Assembly (NCBI RefSeq): GCF_010672455.1
Contig: NZ_JAAHGO010000013.1
Span: 28,938 to 92,937, forward strand
DNA length: 64,000 nt
DNA from: Okeania sp. SIO2C9
Lineage (GTDB): Bacteria > Cyanobacteriota > Cyanobacteriia > Cyanobacteriales > Microcoleaceae
Direction: 5' to 3'
Part shown: positions 52,187 to 61,415 of the stretch, in pieces
Numbering within the stretch: the first letter of the stretch is position 1
Layout of the letters: each line of letters opens with the position of its first letter
Made by a program: the position numbers and the translations under genes
The notes under the pieces: model-generated
The model's database searches: none
What the model was told of the DNA's origin: nothing
Seen by the model: the letters and a program-made list of their open reading frames with translations, nothing else

Positions 52187-52819
52187 ATGGTTTGGATTTC
52201 TCCTGAACAAAAGTATCGTCAAATTACATATGCTTGCTATGATGCTTCTCAAAAAGAGCATTTCTGTCAACCAGGTGAAAACTGGGGCGCTTTAACAGCA
52301 AAAGAGTGTGAGTGGGTTATTTCTTTATCAAAACAAATAAAGCCATCAAACCCTACTGTAGATGGAAAATTGAAACCAGAGTTTCGTCAAGTCAAACTCT
52401 GGGGTGTGAATTATTCGGCATCCACGAGATGGCTGTGGGAAAGGTTAACTAATAGTGTTAAATATGCCAATAATAAGTGGTGGAATTATGATATTTACGG
52501 TATTATTGATTCCTTACAACTATTATGTTATGAAGCTAGTAATAATCAGGAAAATATTCAGGATCATTACAATAAACATCTAGATAATGGGGATATTTAT
52601 TATTATCGCAAAATTTCTATCTCGATCCAACTTTCCAATCCTCAAGATTATGAAGGTTCAGAATTGAAGTTGTATACTAACAGAGAACCAGAAAAATTAC
52701 CAAAAGAAAGAGGAACAATGGTTTTGTTTCCTTCTACGATACTCCATGAAGTAACACCTATTACTCAAGGTAAGAGATGGGCACTTGTTTGTTGGGTAGG
52801 CGGTCCTCAGTTTAGATAA
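52187..52819 (+). CDS. 2OG-Fe(II) dioxygenase-like protein, second of a tandem pair
   Basis: 210 residues, same length as the preceding gene and collinear without gaps through most of it. Same ligand set: H131, D133 (HLD), H187 and R197. Shared blocks: WWNYDI, GII-x-QLLCY, GTM-FPS-ILHEVTPI and the C-terminal GGPQFR/SGPQFR. The residues around the pocket differ (KISISIQLSNPQDYEGSELK), so the two may have diverged in substrate. The ATG follows GATTGAGAAAAT, a weak Shine-Dalgarno. Both frames are intact, arguing that both are used. Likely cotranscribed. Confidence 0.8.
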   Translation: MVWISPEQKYRQITYACYDASQKEHFCQPGENWGALTAKECEWVISLSKQIKPSNPTVDGKLKPEFRQVKLWGVNYSASTRWLWERLTNSVKYANNKWWNYDIYGIIDSLQLLCYEASNNQENIQDHYNKHLDNGDIYYYRKISISIQLSNPQDYEGSELKLYTNREPEKLPKERGTMVLFPSTILHEVTPITQGKRWALVCWVGGPQFR

Positions 52820-52949
52820 TTCGGCGTTGGTGAATTATTGTATGATATTAACCTTAATTACTTAGGAGTCAGGAGGACCGAGTCAGGAGTCAGGAGAAAG
52901 AAAAGTGCTTTTCGGTCAATTAAGTAAAGACAATATCTAATCAAGGCAT
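52820..52949. repeat. Dispersed repeat with CAGGAGT heptamers
   Basis: TTCGGCGTTGGTGAATT...TATGATATTAACCTTAATTA-CTTAGGAGTCAGGAG matches 16248-16302. Followed by GGAGTCA heptamers. Confidence 0.5.
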
Positions 52950-53465
52950 TCAAAGAATTACTCTTAATTTAGCTAAATTACTAATTTCATACCTCCAATC
53001 ACCAACCCTTGTAATGGCAGCTTTGACTTTTTCTTTTGCATAGTGTCTAGAGCCATATATTCGACATGAAAAACAGTGGATAATAGCCAGCAGATCTTCT
53101 ACTAGCTCCTGTTGTGGTGATAGATTAGACTGATTGGCTACAATGATTTGACAACCGGAACGGTTCACTAATGTTTCAACTCGCATCACTCTTCAAATCT
53201 ACATAATCTATCTTTGTGGGCAACTACAATACTTTCTGTTTTACCATCTATGGCATCTATAACAATTCTTAAGAATTCTCGGCGCTTAAAATTCATACCC
53301 CCGCCTATTTCACAAATCCACTGATCGACACATAAACCTTTAGCTAGACAAAATTTTTCCATAGCCTCTTTTTGGTTCTGTAGTTCCTGATTTTGTTTAG
53401 CGGAGGATACAAGGGCAATAAACTACAACTTGACGTTTCCTAGATTGAGGTTTTAACCCTCAAGC
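52950..53465 (-). pseudogene. tnpA: IS607-type tnpA (serine recombinase), decayed
   Basis: Read on the minus strand in three frames: QSRKRQVVVYC, then SSAKQNQELQNQKEAMEKFC...MNFKRREFLRIVIDAIDGKT, SIVVAHKDRLCRF, then VETLVNRSGCQIIVANQSNL-SPQQELVEDLLAIIHCFSCR. This is the IS607 TnpA catalytic domain (VYCRVSS with its active-site serine, AHKDRLCRFG) with a shift near 53415 and one near 53194. The N-terminal helix-turn-helix is not recognisable. It lies just downstream of IS607-like copy 3 on the same strand, in the wrong order for a normal tnpA-tnpB pair. Confidence 0.75.
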
Positions 53466-53740
53466 TAGCTGCTAAATCCTCTTCAGTGATGAAAGACTAG
53501 CTCCCTGATATGTTCTTCGTGAGCATATATACAATATTTTTCCTCGATATTCATCGTGAAACTCAGTCCTTAACTCAACGGTCTCCACAATTTTTAATTT
53601 TAATATTTTCCAGAATAGGTAAAGTTTTCCACAGTTAAAATATAGTTTTCCACAGAATTTTCCACAAAGATTAAGGTTAAGTTAAAGTCAAAAATAATTG
53701 GTATTTTAAGATTAACTAATATTTTTCTAATAGGAGTATG

Positions 53741-55573
53741 AGCGACACCTTCTTGAAAACTAGACAAAGCTAGACATTTGCCATCGGTGACTGCAAATGA
53801 TTTTGTGGCTCACCCGTTTCAATGTGTACTTGCTGTGAAAGTTGATGTTCCGCCCACAAGCTATGGGTTAGGATTCCCTCAAGGGCTTTCCTCCATTGAA
53901 AAAGTTGAGTCCTCTGGATACGATGTAGTTTAATAAAACTAGCAACTCGCCTCCAATGACTCCAATCATGTTTGTTGACATCCCCTGGTCTCAACAAACA
54001 CTGTGGTATTTTTTCTGATAATTTTAATGCTCTACGACCAATTACTAAAGCTGCAGCAGTGCCACTATTGAGGCCATACTTAGGCATATAATTAATCATT
54101 CCAATTACACTGGTAAAAGCTGGATTAACTTTAATTAATTCAACTCCAAATCTTCTACAACGTGACAATATAGCTTCCCTAAACATTCCCGTAGACAAAT
54201 TGGAAAGCATCTCATTATAAACTTTACCTTCCTCGCTCATCTTGGATTTTTTCTTGCTAAAGTCTAGAGACTCAACCGCAATAGCACATTCAAAAAACTC
54301 TGCTAATTTGACAATTTGACAAACAATATTTCTCATAGTTGCTTGTCGTTTTCCTGTTGTTTGATTTTTCCATTTATACGGGATTTCTTCTAAATATTCA
54401 ATGTTACCATCCCACTTCACATAAGTAACTGAAATTGATTCTGCATTAAAATCAATACCAAGGCAACCATTTTTTCTAGTATGAACTACTGGAATTTCTT
54501 GTACATAAGTTGAAAGATGTATATACCAATTATCCTGTTTATGTTCTCTACGAAAAATAGAAATTGTAATTGGTTTTAAACTGTTTATGGCATAATCTAA
54601 ATCTGTTGTTCTATATCGACCATTCCTATCTGAAACAGAAAATTCTAACTGTATTTTTTGACCATATTTGTCCTGTAATGGTCTCGGTAGTTGAATCTCT
54701 AATTTATACTTACCATCCTCTTGTAATGGGAAAACTTTCATCATAGTTCCACCGCCTGGCTGAGATTTTCCTACACATAAAAATCTGCCTGACCGTTTTT
54801 TTCGCCAATCTAAACTCCATCCCGATCGGGTTTTATATCCATTTTCTGCTAAATTATGTTGAGCGTTAAATAATTTCTGTGAACCAAAACAAATATGTAG
54901 ACGTTCTGTATTTTTTAACTTCTTTAATTTTTGTTTCAGACTAGCTATTTTCTGAACTTTACTCTTTAAACCTAGTAATTGATGAAAAAATTTGTTTCGA
55001 GATTGTGTATGTGGAAAACCTTTTTTTGTTGCTAGTTTTAATGTTTTTTCTAGCTTAGTGATAAGTTTTTTTGTAGCAGTTGTTTTAGCTTGGATTTGTA
55101 ACTCTAATTTAGTGATATAGTTTTTTTTAGCTGTTTTTAATTGGTTTAAACATGTTCGTGCTTCAGTAGCGATTGAGTCAGCCCATGCCCACTGAATGTT
55201 AAACTTTTTCTGGAGACGCTTTTCTACTGAGGATTCTGATAATTTCTCTGTTTGCATCCAGTTAATAGCAGAGCGTTTCCAGGATTCATATAATGCTCCG
55301 AGTTCCTCAAATACTGGATGATATTCAATTTTGGCTTCTATCCCTATTAAGGAACCGTGAGATTTGACCATTACTTACATTGAATTACTTTACTCAAGGT
55401 TAGCAGAGCTTGTCTCAGGGTGTCAATAATATTTGTGATAGCTTTGACATGAACTCAAGTTTCGTGTCAGGATCTATATTTTTCTGCTAATTCGCGATTG
55501 TCTCATATCCTAGACATTTTGTATATGTTTGTTTAGGATAGTCTATATTTTTTGGTGTTAGCAAGCAACAGTC
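53741..55573 (-). mobile_element. IS607-like element, copy 3 (intact tnpB-like gene)
   Basis: On the minus strand: GTTGCTTGCTAACACC, inverted repeat CCTAAACAAAC...ATGTCTAGGATA, gene, right end CTTTGTCTAGTTTTCAAGAAG-GTGT. Flanks differ from copy 2, confirming the ends. About 1.83 kb. The 190 bases before the gene still show traces of tnpA. Confidence 0.8.
53770..55371 (-). CDS. TnpB-related protein of IS607-like element
   Basis: 533 residues, clearly homologous and mostly collinear with the copy 2 protein; the C-terminal difference is only that copy 3 has no early stop after HIETGE. Same features: Lys-rich helical N-terminus, LGIDFNAESISVTYV and AVESLDF RuvC-like motifs, VNPAFTSVIGMINYMPKYGL instead of a zinc finger. 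Two intact copies and one broken copy show recent mobility or selection on the gene. Start ATG at 55371 after TGTAAGTA. Copies lack a linked tnpA, so transposition would need TnpA in trans. Confidence 0.8.
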   Translation of the reverse strand: MVKSHGSLIGIEAKIEYHPVFEELGALYESWKRSAINWMQTEKLSESSVEKRLQKKFNIQWAWADSIATEARTCLNQLKTAKKNYITKLELQIQAKTTATKKLITKLEKTLKLATKKGFPHTQSRNKFFHQLLGLKSKVQKIASLKQKLKKLKNTERLHICFGSQKLFNAQHNLAENGYKTRSGWSLDWRKKRSGRFLCVGKSQPGGGTMMKVFPLQEDGKYKLEIQLPRPLQDKYGQKIQLEFSVSDRNGRYRTTDLDYAINSLKPITISIFRREHKQDNWYIHLSTYVQEIPVVHTRKNGCLGIDFNAESISVTYVKWDGNIEYLEEIPYKWKNQTTGKRQATMRNIVCQIVKLAEFFECAIAVESLDFSKKKSKMSEEGKVYNEMLSNLSTGMFREAILSRCRRFGVELIKVNPAFTSVIGMINYMPKYGLNSGTAAALVIGRRALKLSEKIPQCLLRPGDVNKHDWSHWRRVASFIKLHRIQRTQLFQWRKALEGILTHSLWAEHQLSQQVHIETGEPQNHLQSPMANV

Positions 55574-56043
55574 ATCGTCTAGACAAATTTACATTACTTA
55601 TACTTCCAATATATCTCCCCTACTCCCCTACTTCCCTACTCCCCTACTCCTAACTATCGCACAATCGCATATCGACATGATATTACTGGTTGAGTTTGCA
55701 GAGATCGCCACGTGATGACAAAAAGCAAACTGGATCGCCACGCGATGACAAACGGAAAATACCACAAACGATGATAGTTTTATGAAGATTCAGTAAAAAT
55801 TTGGTAGTGATTTAACTGATTTTATGAAGAGTTGATGAAGTAGGCGAAACCCTCTTGACACTAGGGGGGGAGAATTATGCTTGTATGTGAAGAACAAAGA
55901 TTACAACATCATAGAAACTTCGTTGCTTTTAGCTGGCTTGTGAAGAAGTTGGTTGAATATGAAGATGTGGAAATGTGTAGTTTGTTTGGCGTTGGGGAGT
56001 GGTTCTCCCAAAAACATACCATAAAAAATAAAGAGAATACAGC
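55574..56043. other. Spacer with C-rich repeats and a duplicated 20-mer
   Basis: CTCCCCTACTCCCCTACTTC repeats (55615-55650), then a lone element end ATCGACATGATATTA, and two copies of GATCGCCACGYGATGACAAA (55704 and 55733). GGGGGGGAGAATTATG near 55865 is GC-rich. The PEP-CTERM gene promoter should be in the last 150 bases. Confidence 0.5.
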
Positions 56044-56724
56044 ATGAACAGCAGCAGTAATAAGATTAACAAATTGCAAAAGGCTTTAGGCATTTGTGCC
56101 AGTAAATGCCTGGCAACTACTTTTGGAATACTCGGCGGTGGATTGGGATTGTGGGGTGTGATGCTGAACCCAGCCACAGTGGAATCAGCGCAGGCGCTCC
56201 TAATTAACAGACAGACAACTTTTGAGTTAGAGGAGAGTAATGCGCCTTACTCCTCTTTTCAGTTCGATTGGTCTTATGACTCCACGGCCGGGACTGATGG
56301 AATTATCAGCTATGGAGAGTTAGAAAATTGGTCTTTCTCTCTCACCCTTGCCGATGGAACGGATGTGCAGCAGCGGAAAATCGTGGAAGAAGGTATCGTG
56401 ATCAACACCGATAATTTGTTAGACCCTTCTTTTTTTGAATTTGAATTTGATTTGATTTCGGAAAGTTTTATTGAATACGGTTATGGGTGGGCCGATGTTC
56501 TCGCGCCCCCGGAATTTTTAGATTTTCAAGTATATAAAGATATATTTATTCCTTCTGCTAGTCTTCAATCGGGTTACAGCATTAGTGGAACTTTTGGCAG
56601 TCAAGTGGTTGTGAGAGAGGAAACGACGCCATTGAGTATGAGCACCCCTGAACCAAGCCTAATGTTAGGTTTTATCACATTAGGAGGTGTAATGCTAGGC
56701 AGTAAAAGAAAAACTAAAGGCTAA
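56044..56724 (+). CDS. PEP-CTERM sorting-domain protein
   Basis: 226 residues. N-terminal hydrophobic signal (about 20-50, CLATTFGILGGGLGLWGVML, cleavage likely after AQA). The C-terminus TPEPSLMLGFITLGGVMLGS plus KRKTKG is the PEP-CTERM signal: PEP motif, transmembrane helix, basic tail, recognised by exosortase, which links export to exopolysaccharide. The middle is an acidic, beta-rich domain without a known family. No exosortase is nearby, as is usual for these proteins. The codon mix is slightly GC-richer than the neighbours. Confidence 0.88.
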   Translation: MNSSSNKINKLQKALGICASKCLATTFGILGGGLGLWGVMLNPATVESAQALLINRQTTFELEESNAPYSSFQFDWSYDSTAGTDGIISYGELENWSFSLTLADGTDVQQRKIVEEGIVINTDNLLDPSFFEFEFDLISESFIEYGYGWADVLAPPEFLDFQVYKDIFIPSASLQSGYSISGTFGSQVVVREETTPLSMSTPEPSLMLGFITLGGVMLGSKRKTKG

Positions 56725-56928
56725 AAAGTGCGAGAAGAAGGAGTCAGAAGACAGGAGTCAGGAGTCAGAATGAAGAAAGAATTTGCTAAAAAGTGCGAGA
56801 AGAAAAAGTGATTGAAACGATGAGCAGAAGGGAATTTTCCCTTCTATTTTTTTTCTTGTGATACCTGGCACTTATTTCAGTTATCAGTTATCAGTTATCA
56901 GTAGAAATGTTGCTTGTTAATAAATATA

Positions 56929-57375
56929 TTAAGCTTGTATTGGATCGCCTGGAGGTGGATGTCTATCAACTTCGACATCTGCCGCACGAATGTTAATAAT
57001 TCGATTTCTGTTAAGATTTAGAGTTATTATTGTAGCGCGACCTATTGCTGTTAAACCAATTATTAAAGTTTTATCTCTAGACCAAATAAAATGTTCTTGC
57101 CAGAGATTATTTCGAGGATTAAATAAGGGTACTTCTTTGCCAGATTGTCGATCTGATAGCACTAATTTTATTAGACTTTCTTCTGGAGGAGTGGAGCAAG
57201 CTAAGGCTAAATTATCAATTGAGTTGCTGCCTGCTTTATTGACAGGAATTATATGATCTACAGTAAATGTTACATACTGCCATTTTTCTGATGCGTGGCA
57301 ATATTCGCAAAGATAATTTGCTCTTTGACGTACTTTTTCTATAGTTTTTTCAGTAATATAACGATTAGCAGACAC
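56929..57375 (-). CDS. HNH endonuclease domain protein with a shifted segment
   Basis: 148 residues. ANYLCEYCHASEKW (C23, C26) and FTVDHIIPVNKAGSNSIDNLALAC are HNH motifs (D40-H41 and Asn54). Family members then continue with HCNRRKSNK-type residues, but here the frame gives STPPEESLIKLVLS; the +1 frame over the same bases reads HSSRRKSNKISAI. After that, QSGKEVPLFNPR...HFIWS...LNLNRNRIINIRAADVE is family-like again. So an indel pair probably shifted about 15 codons, removing the last metal-binding motif. Activity is doubtful. It follows a small gene with a 27-base gap, a common cyanobacterial pair. Confidence 0.75.
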   Translation of the reverse strand: MSANRYITEKTIEKVRQRANYLCEYCHASEKWQYVTFTVDHIIPVNKAGSNSIDNLALACSTPPEESLIKLVLSDRQSGKEVPLFNPRNNLWQEHFIWSRDKTLIIGLTAIGRATIITLNLNRNRIINIRAADVEVDRHPPPGDPIQA

Positions 57376-57402
57376 AGCTATAAAATTATAAAATTCTGGG
57401 AA

Positions 57403-57669
57403 TTAATTTTCTTTGAGCATGATATTCCTCACAGTCCGATTAATAAAACTGAGGTAATCATCCAATTCTTCATAATCATCTAATTCTTTTTCTTCTGCTA
57501 AAGCTAGCTCCGAATCTTGGAGTTTAGCCACGAGATTTTCTATTCGTTCTTGAACAATTTTAGAAGCACGAAATATTGGAACCCCTTCTACTAATTCCAT
57601 ACTTATTCCACCTTCAAGAGGTAAATTTTTTGGTAATTGATTTAGTTTCAATGTTGGATTATCGAGCAT
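57403..57669 (-). CDS. Small protein upstream of the HNH gene
   Basis: 88 residues, acidic. LELVEGVPIFRASKIVQERI-like centre (MELVEGVPIFRASKIVQERI) and EELDDYLSFINRTVRN; no known domain. It is 27 bases before the HNH gene on the same strand, so they form a two-gene unit that resembles an antitoxin-like partner and nuclease. AAGAAAAGGCTAAAAATATC precedes the ATG with AAAGG as a possible Shine-Dalgarno. Confidence 0.65.
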   Translation of the reverse strand: MLDNPTLKLNQLPKNLPLEGGISMELVEGVPIFRASKIVQERIENLVAKLQDSELALAEEKELDDYEELDDYLSFINRTVRNIMLKEN

Positions 57670-57890
57670 GATATTTTTAGCCTTTTCTTAGTTGTAGGTT
57701 GGGTTGAGGTACGTTTGCGGAGCATTTCCAACGGAAAAACCCAACATTCTCCAAACAGCTTAGTTTATTTGATCGAGGTAGGTTGAAAGCAAAAGTTAAC
57801 CCTGGTTGTGTTGGGTTGCGAGATACGCTTAACCCAACCTACAACACACTTCTAATTTTTGACTTTTGACTTTTGAATTTTAACTTGAGA

Positions 57891-59498
57891 TCACTCCCAC
57901 TCAATAGTACCAGGAGGCTTAGAAGTAATGTCATACACTACTCGGTTAACTCCTTTAACCTCATTGACAATGCGATTAGAAATACTTTCCAACAAATCAT
58001 AAGGTACACGAGACCAGTCAGCAGTCATCCCATCCTCACTAGAAACAAACCGCAACACAATTGGGTAAGCATAAGTGCGTTGGTCTCCCATCACTCCCAC
58101 ACTACGAATAGGCAATAACACCGCAAACGCTTGCCAAAAATCGTGATACATTCCTTGCTGTTCAATTTCATCCCGCACAACAAAGTCAGCATCCCGCAAT
58201 ATTTTCAACCGTTTGTCTGTAACTTCCCCTAATATCCGAATTGCTAACCCTGGACCGGGAAAAGGATGTCGTCGCACGATTTTTTCTGGTAAACCAATAG
58301 AGCGAGCTACTTTTCTGACTTCATCTTTAAATAGCTTGCGCAACGGTTCGACCAACTTAAACCTCAAATCTTTTGGCAGACCTCCAACATTATGATGACT
58401 CTTGATTTTAACTGCTACTCGCTCCCCCGTTTTGGGGTCAACGTTGGTGTTAGCAGATTCAATCACGTCTGGATAAAGAGTACCTTGAGCAAGATAATCA
58501 AAAGGTCCTAAACGTTTTGACTCCTCTTCAAATACTTGGATAAATTCGTGGCCAATTAATTTGCGTTTTTGTTCTGGGTCTGTGACTCCTTCGAGTTTAC
58601 CTAAGAAGCGCTCGCGAGCATTCACATATTCAACTGATATATGAAAAGATTCCTGAAATATTTGTACCAAGTTTTCTGGTTCATACTTCCGCATGAAACC
58701 TTGGTCAATAAACATACAAGTTAATTTATCCCCGATCGCTCGATGCAGCAAAAATGCTAAAGTTGAAGAGTCAACTCCTCCAGACAATGCTAATAATACT
58801 CGTTTGTCCCCTACCTTAGCTCTAATTTCTCGAATCGCTTCTTCTACAAAAGCTTCTGTCGTCCAAGTTGCTTCACACTTACAAATATGGTAGACAAAAT
58901 TCCGAATCAATGCTTGACCACCAAGGGAGTGAACTACCTCTGGGTGAAACTGTGTCCCGTATAGCTTTTTCTCATGGTGAGCGATCGCTGCACAAGGAGT
59001 ATTATCTGTATGAGCTAATACTTCAAAACCTGAGGGCATTTTTGTCACAGCATCTCCATGACTCATCCACATAGTTGTACCTTCTTCTACATTAGTCAGT
59101 AAATCTGTGGGGTCATCTATAGATAAAGATGCTTTGCCATATTCAGCTAATTGAGCGCGTTTAACTTCACCCCCTAATTGCTGTACCATCAACTGCATTC
59201 CGTAGCACACGCCCAAAATTGGTATTCCCAATTGCCAAATTTCGGGGTCGCAATGAGGTGCAGCTTGGTCGTAAACTGAGTTAGGACCTCCAGAAAGAAT
59301 AATTCCCTTGGGATTGAGGGTTGCCAGTTTTTCAGCAGTTGTCCGATAAGAAATTACTTCTGAGTATACTTGAGTTTCGCGAATCCGGCGGGCAATTAGT
59401 TCTGAATATTGAGAACCGAAGTCCAGAATCACGATCATCTGACGATTAAACTGAGTGGAGAAATTAGAAATTTCTTCTGTCTGTCTTGTTAGAGTCAC
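57891..59498 (-). CDS. guaA: GMP synthase (glutamine-hydrolysing)
   Basis: 535 residues. It aminates XMP to GMP with glutamine and ATP, the last step of guanine nucleotide synthesis. Glutamine amidotransferase domain: [20 protein letters not shown], catalytic C98 in GVCYGMQLM, and HPEV His in [14 protein letters not shown]-pyrophosphatase domain: [20 protein letters not shown] with the SGGVDSS loop. Dimerisation domain to the C-terminal [18 protein letters not shown], which is the conserved end. Downstream of cbiD on the same strand with a 700-base gap containing IS remnants; the gene order cbiD-guaA recurs in cyanobacteria as I recall. Complete. Confidence 0.97.
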   Translation of the reverse strand: MTLTRQTEEISNFSTQFNRQMIVILDFGSQYSELIARRIRETQVYSEVISYRTTAEKLATLNPKGIILSGGPNSVYDQAAPHCDPEIWQLGIPILGVCYGMQLMVQQLGGEVKRAQLAEYGKASLSIDDPTDLLTNVEEGTTMWMSHGDAVTKMPSGFEVLAHTDNTPCAAIAHHEKKLYGTQFHPEVVHSLGGQALIRNFVYHICKCEATWTTEAFVEEAIREIRAKVGDKRVLLALSGGVDSSTLAFLLHRAIGDKLTCMFIDQGFMRKYEPENLVQIFQESFHISVEYVNARERFLGKLEGVTDPEQKRKLIGHEFIQVFEEESKRLGPFDYLAQGTLYPDVIESANTNVDPKTGERVAVKIKSHHNVGGLPKDLRFKLVEPLRKLFKDEVRKVARSIGLPEKIVRRHPFPGPGLAIRILGEVTDKRLKILRDADFVVRDEIEQQGMYHDFWQAFAVLLPIRSVGVMGDQRTYAYPIVLRFVSSEDGMTADWSRVPYDLLESISNRIVNEVKGVNRVVYDITSKPPGTIEWE

Positions 59499-59765
59499 GG
59501 TTAATATGCTATAATATAATATTCTAATTGTGAGGTTAATTTTCCTGAATAAAGTTGTTAGCCCGAGCTTAGTAAGATATCAATATATGTTTTTCGGTGA
59601 GGAAAATTTTTTTCTCCACACTTTTTGTATCAAACTAAATTTTTCCTACCGCCACAAAAGCTTTTATACTTGAATTGCTAATAAGCTAACAACTTACAGG
59701 CTAAGTTGTTTAATGAGCAATAGGGATCGCTTTTCCTACCGAATTATTCATCAAGGCTAGTTCTA

Positions 59766-60052
59766 TTAAAAATGGAGCTTTGATGACTCCTGGTAAAATC
59801 TCCGATTTACCGGGATATGAATCGCGACCAAACAAACAATAAGCACTCCATTGAGAATTATGATACAATGGGGACATGATAACATTGAGTTGTTACTGTG
59901 GCCGGGCAGATCGTAGACCAAATTGACGCTCGTTGGCGTACTGTCGGGGACTGGCAAGAGTCTAGATAAGTGCCACTCAAGCAGTAAACCTAAATCGTGA
60001 GGTTTAGGAATCTCCCGTTATAATCTTTGATTTAACGGAAGAGGATGTCAAT
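59766..60052 (+). mobile_element. IS200/IS605-type remnant without tnpB
   Basis: CTGTGGCCGGGCAGATCGTAG, AAATCGTGAGGTTTAGGAATC-TCCCGTTATAATC and AACGGAAGAGGATGTCAA at 60033-60050 fit the structured right end (hairpin plus GAGGATGTCA end) of IS1341-type elements; compare GGGAGGATGTCA at 10897. AATTATGATACAATGGGGACA at 59856 may be the left-end region. Without tnpB it is a non-autonomous relic. Confidence 0.5.
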
Positions 60053-60073
60053 AAAAATGTTTTGGTATTGTGA

Positions 60074-60115
60074 CTAGAGTGAGTAACTGGCTTATAAGCC
60101 AGTTACTCACTCTAG
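60074..60115. repeat. Perfect 42-base palindrome
   Basis: CTAGAGTGAGTAACTGGCTTA followed by its exact complement; no mismatch in 21 base pairs and no loop bases. It is 98 bases past the cbiD stop on that strand. It could be a strong bidirectional terminator or an inserted palindromic element. Confidence 0.95.
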
Positions 60116-60182
60116 CTAGTTATAAAATTTACCAATTTATTTTAATTTTCCCCGTGCCTCATCCACTATTGTTTATTTTTCC

Positions 60183-60215
60183 TAGAATACCCTCAGCTAG
60201 AGTTAGGGTATTCTA
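60183..60215 (-). terminator. Hairpin overlapping the cbiD stop codon
   Basis: TAGAATACCCT and AGGGTATTCTA form a perfect 11-base-pair stem with an 11-base loop; the TAG stop of cbiD is inside the stem. On the minus strand it is followed by GGAAAAATAAAC, not a T-run, so it may act mainly in mRNA stability. Confidence 0.65.
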
Positions 60216-61352
60216 AATAGAATAACAAATTTCTGCAAAAAGTCGATCAGCTACTTCAGTTTTTAGGAAAATTTGACGATCGCGGTCAAATAACATCGAA
60301 CCTACTTGGACCTGTTTTTGACTATGATTAAAAATATAAGCTTGACTACGTTCCTCTATACGGTAGGCGATCGCCCCATATACCATATCCACCCAATTCT
60401 TTTGATTATCTTTATCTAAACTCCGTAGGATTTTCAAAGCAGCTTCGGCAGTAGTACAAGCAAAAATTTCTTGTAGTACAGAGGTGGGCAAACCTATATT
60501 TGCACAGTGAGCTGTTAAAATTTCTAATCGTCCGTCAGCCAGATGATGATGAGTATGAAAAATCCCACCAGCCAACTTAATTAATTTGCCATGATAGCCT
60601 AACAATAAAATAGACTCTACTCCAGCAATAGCAGCAGCTACTAACATTGGGCCTAACCAGTTAGCTGTTTTAATGGTCTGTTGTGGTGGTATGCCCATTT
60701 TCCTAGCTAGGTCTAAACCATTTTCTCCCACACAAAACACCAAACAACTAAACTGTGCTGCCTTTTTTTGTAACTCCTCCCGATAAGCATCAAGTTGTCC
60801 AGGCACACTCAAAGGTTGAGAAACTCCAGTAGTGCCCAACAAAGAAAGTCCTTCAACTATGCCAAAAGCTGAATTAGAAGTCCGAGTTGCCAGTTGACGT
60901 CCCTCCGGTAAGATAATAGTCACTTTAATTTGTTCATTAAAATTTAGCAGAGGTTTCAAATTTTCTTGTAGCAGTCGTCGTGCATAACTATAGATAGCTG
61001 CTTCCCCATTACTAATATTATGTCCCACTCCAGCGCCACCCAAAATCACAATTTGTTCTGAAGCGTCACTTATAGAAAATTCCCCTAATTCTACCATTGC
61101 CCACACAGGAGTATTGCGAGTTAGATCGAGATTATCACCGGGATCGGAGTGAGTAATAGCTAAAGCAGTATTAGTTTTTAGCAAGACCAACTGTTGTATG
61201 GGAATATCTACAATTTTTGCTGGTTCAATTAAATCTATTGATACAGTAGACAAAGATGGGACATCTTGATGTAGGCATTGTAGGGCAGCTACTGCACTTG
61301 CACAAGCAAAGACGGGAAGAGTATACCCACAGAGAGGTTCAGGAGTTATCAT
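60213..61352 (-). CDS. cbiD: Cobalt-precorrin-5B C1-methyltransferase CbiD
   Basis: 379 residues. It methylates C1 of cobalt-precorrin-5B with SAM, in the anaerobic-type cobalamin pathway used by cyanobacteria (pseudocobalamin). Motifs: YTLPVFACASAVAAL at the start, LAITHSDPGDNLDLTRNTPVWAMVEL, GGAGVGHNISNGEAAI, SAFGIVEGLSLLGTTGVSQPLS, and GLPTSVLQEIFACTTAEAAL. All of the family's conserved Gly/Thr blocks are present. Divergent from the GTPase gene with only 63 bases between start codons, so the two promoters overlap. Complete. Confidence 0.93.
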   Translation of the reverse strand: MITPEPLCGYTLPVFACASAVAALQCLHQDVPSLSTVSIDLIEPAKIVDIPIQQLVLLKTNTALAITHSDPGDNLDLTRNTPVWAMVELGEFSISDASEQIVILGGAGVGHNISNGEAAIYSYARRLLQENLKPLLNFNEQIKVTIILPEGRQLATRTSNSAFGIVEGLSLLGTTGVSQPLSVPGQLDAYREELQKKAAQFSCLVFCVGENGLDLARKMGIPPQQTIKTANWLGPMLVAAAIAGVESILLLGYHGKLIKLAGGIFHTHHHLADGRLEILTAHCANIGLPTSVLQEIFACTTAEAALKILRSLDKDNQKNWVDMVYGAIAYRIEERSQAYIFNHSQKQVQVGSMLFDRDRQIFLKTEVADRLFAEICYSI

Positions 61353-61415
61353 AGTGAACTAAGATAATTTTCTTATTATACTATTACTGGAAAAAATTGT
61401 TGCTATTAGGCTTAG

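Larger units (their letters stand above)
59499..60212. other. cbiD-guaA spacer with an IS605-type remnant and palindromes
   Basis: The first 250 bases are AT-rich and probably include the guaA promoter. 59766-60052 carries the right-end remnant, then the 42-base palindrome and the cbiD terminator. No gene. Confidence 0.55.
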
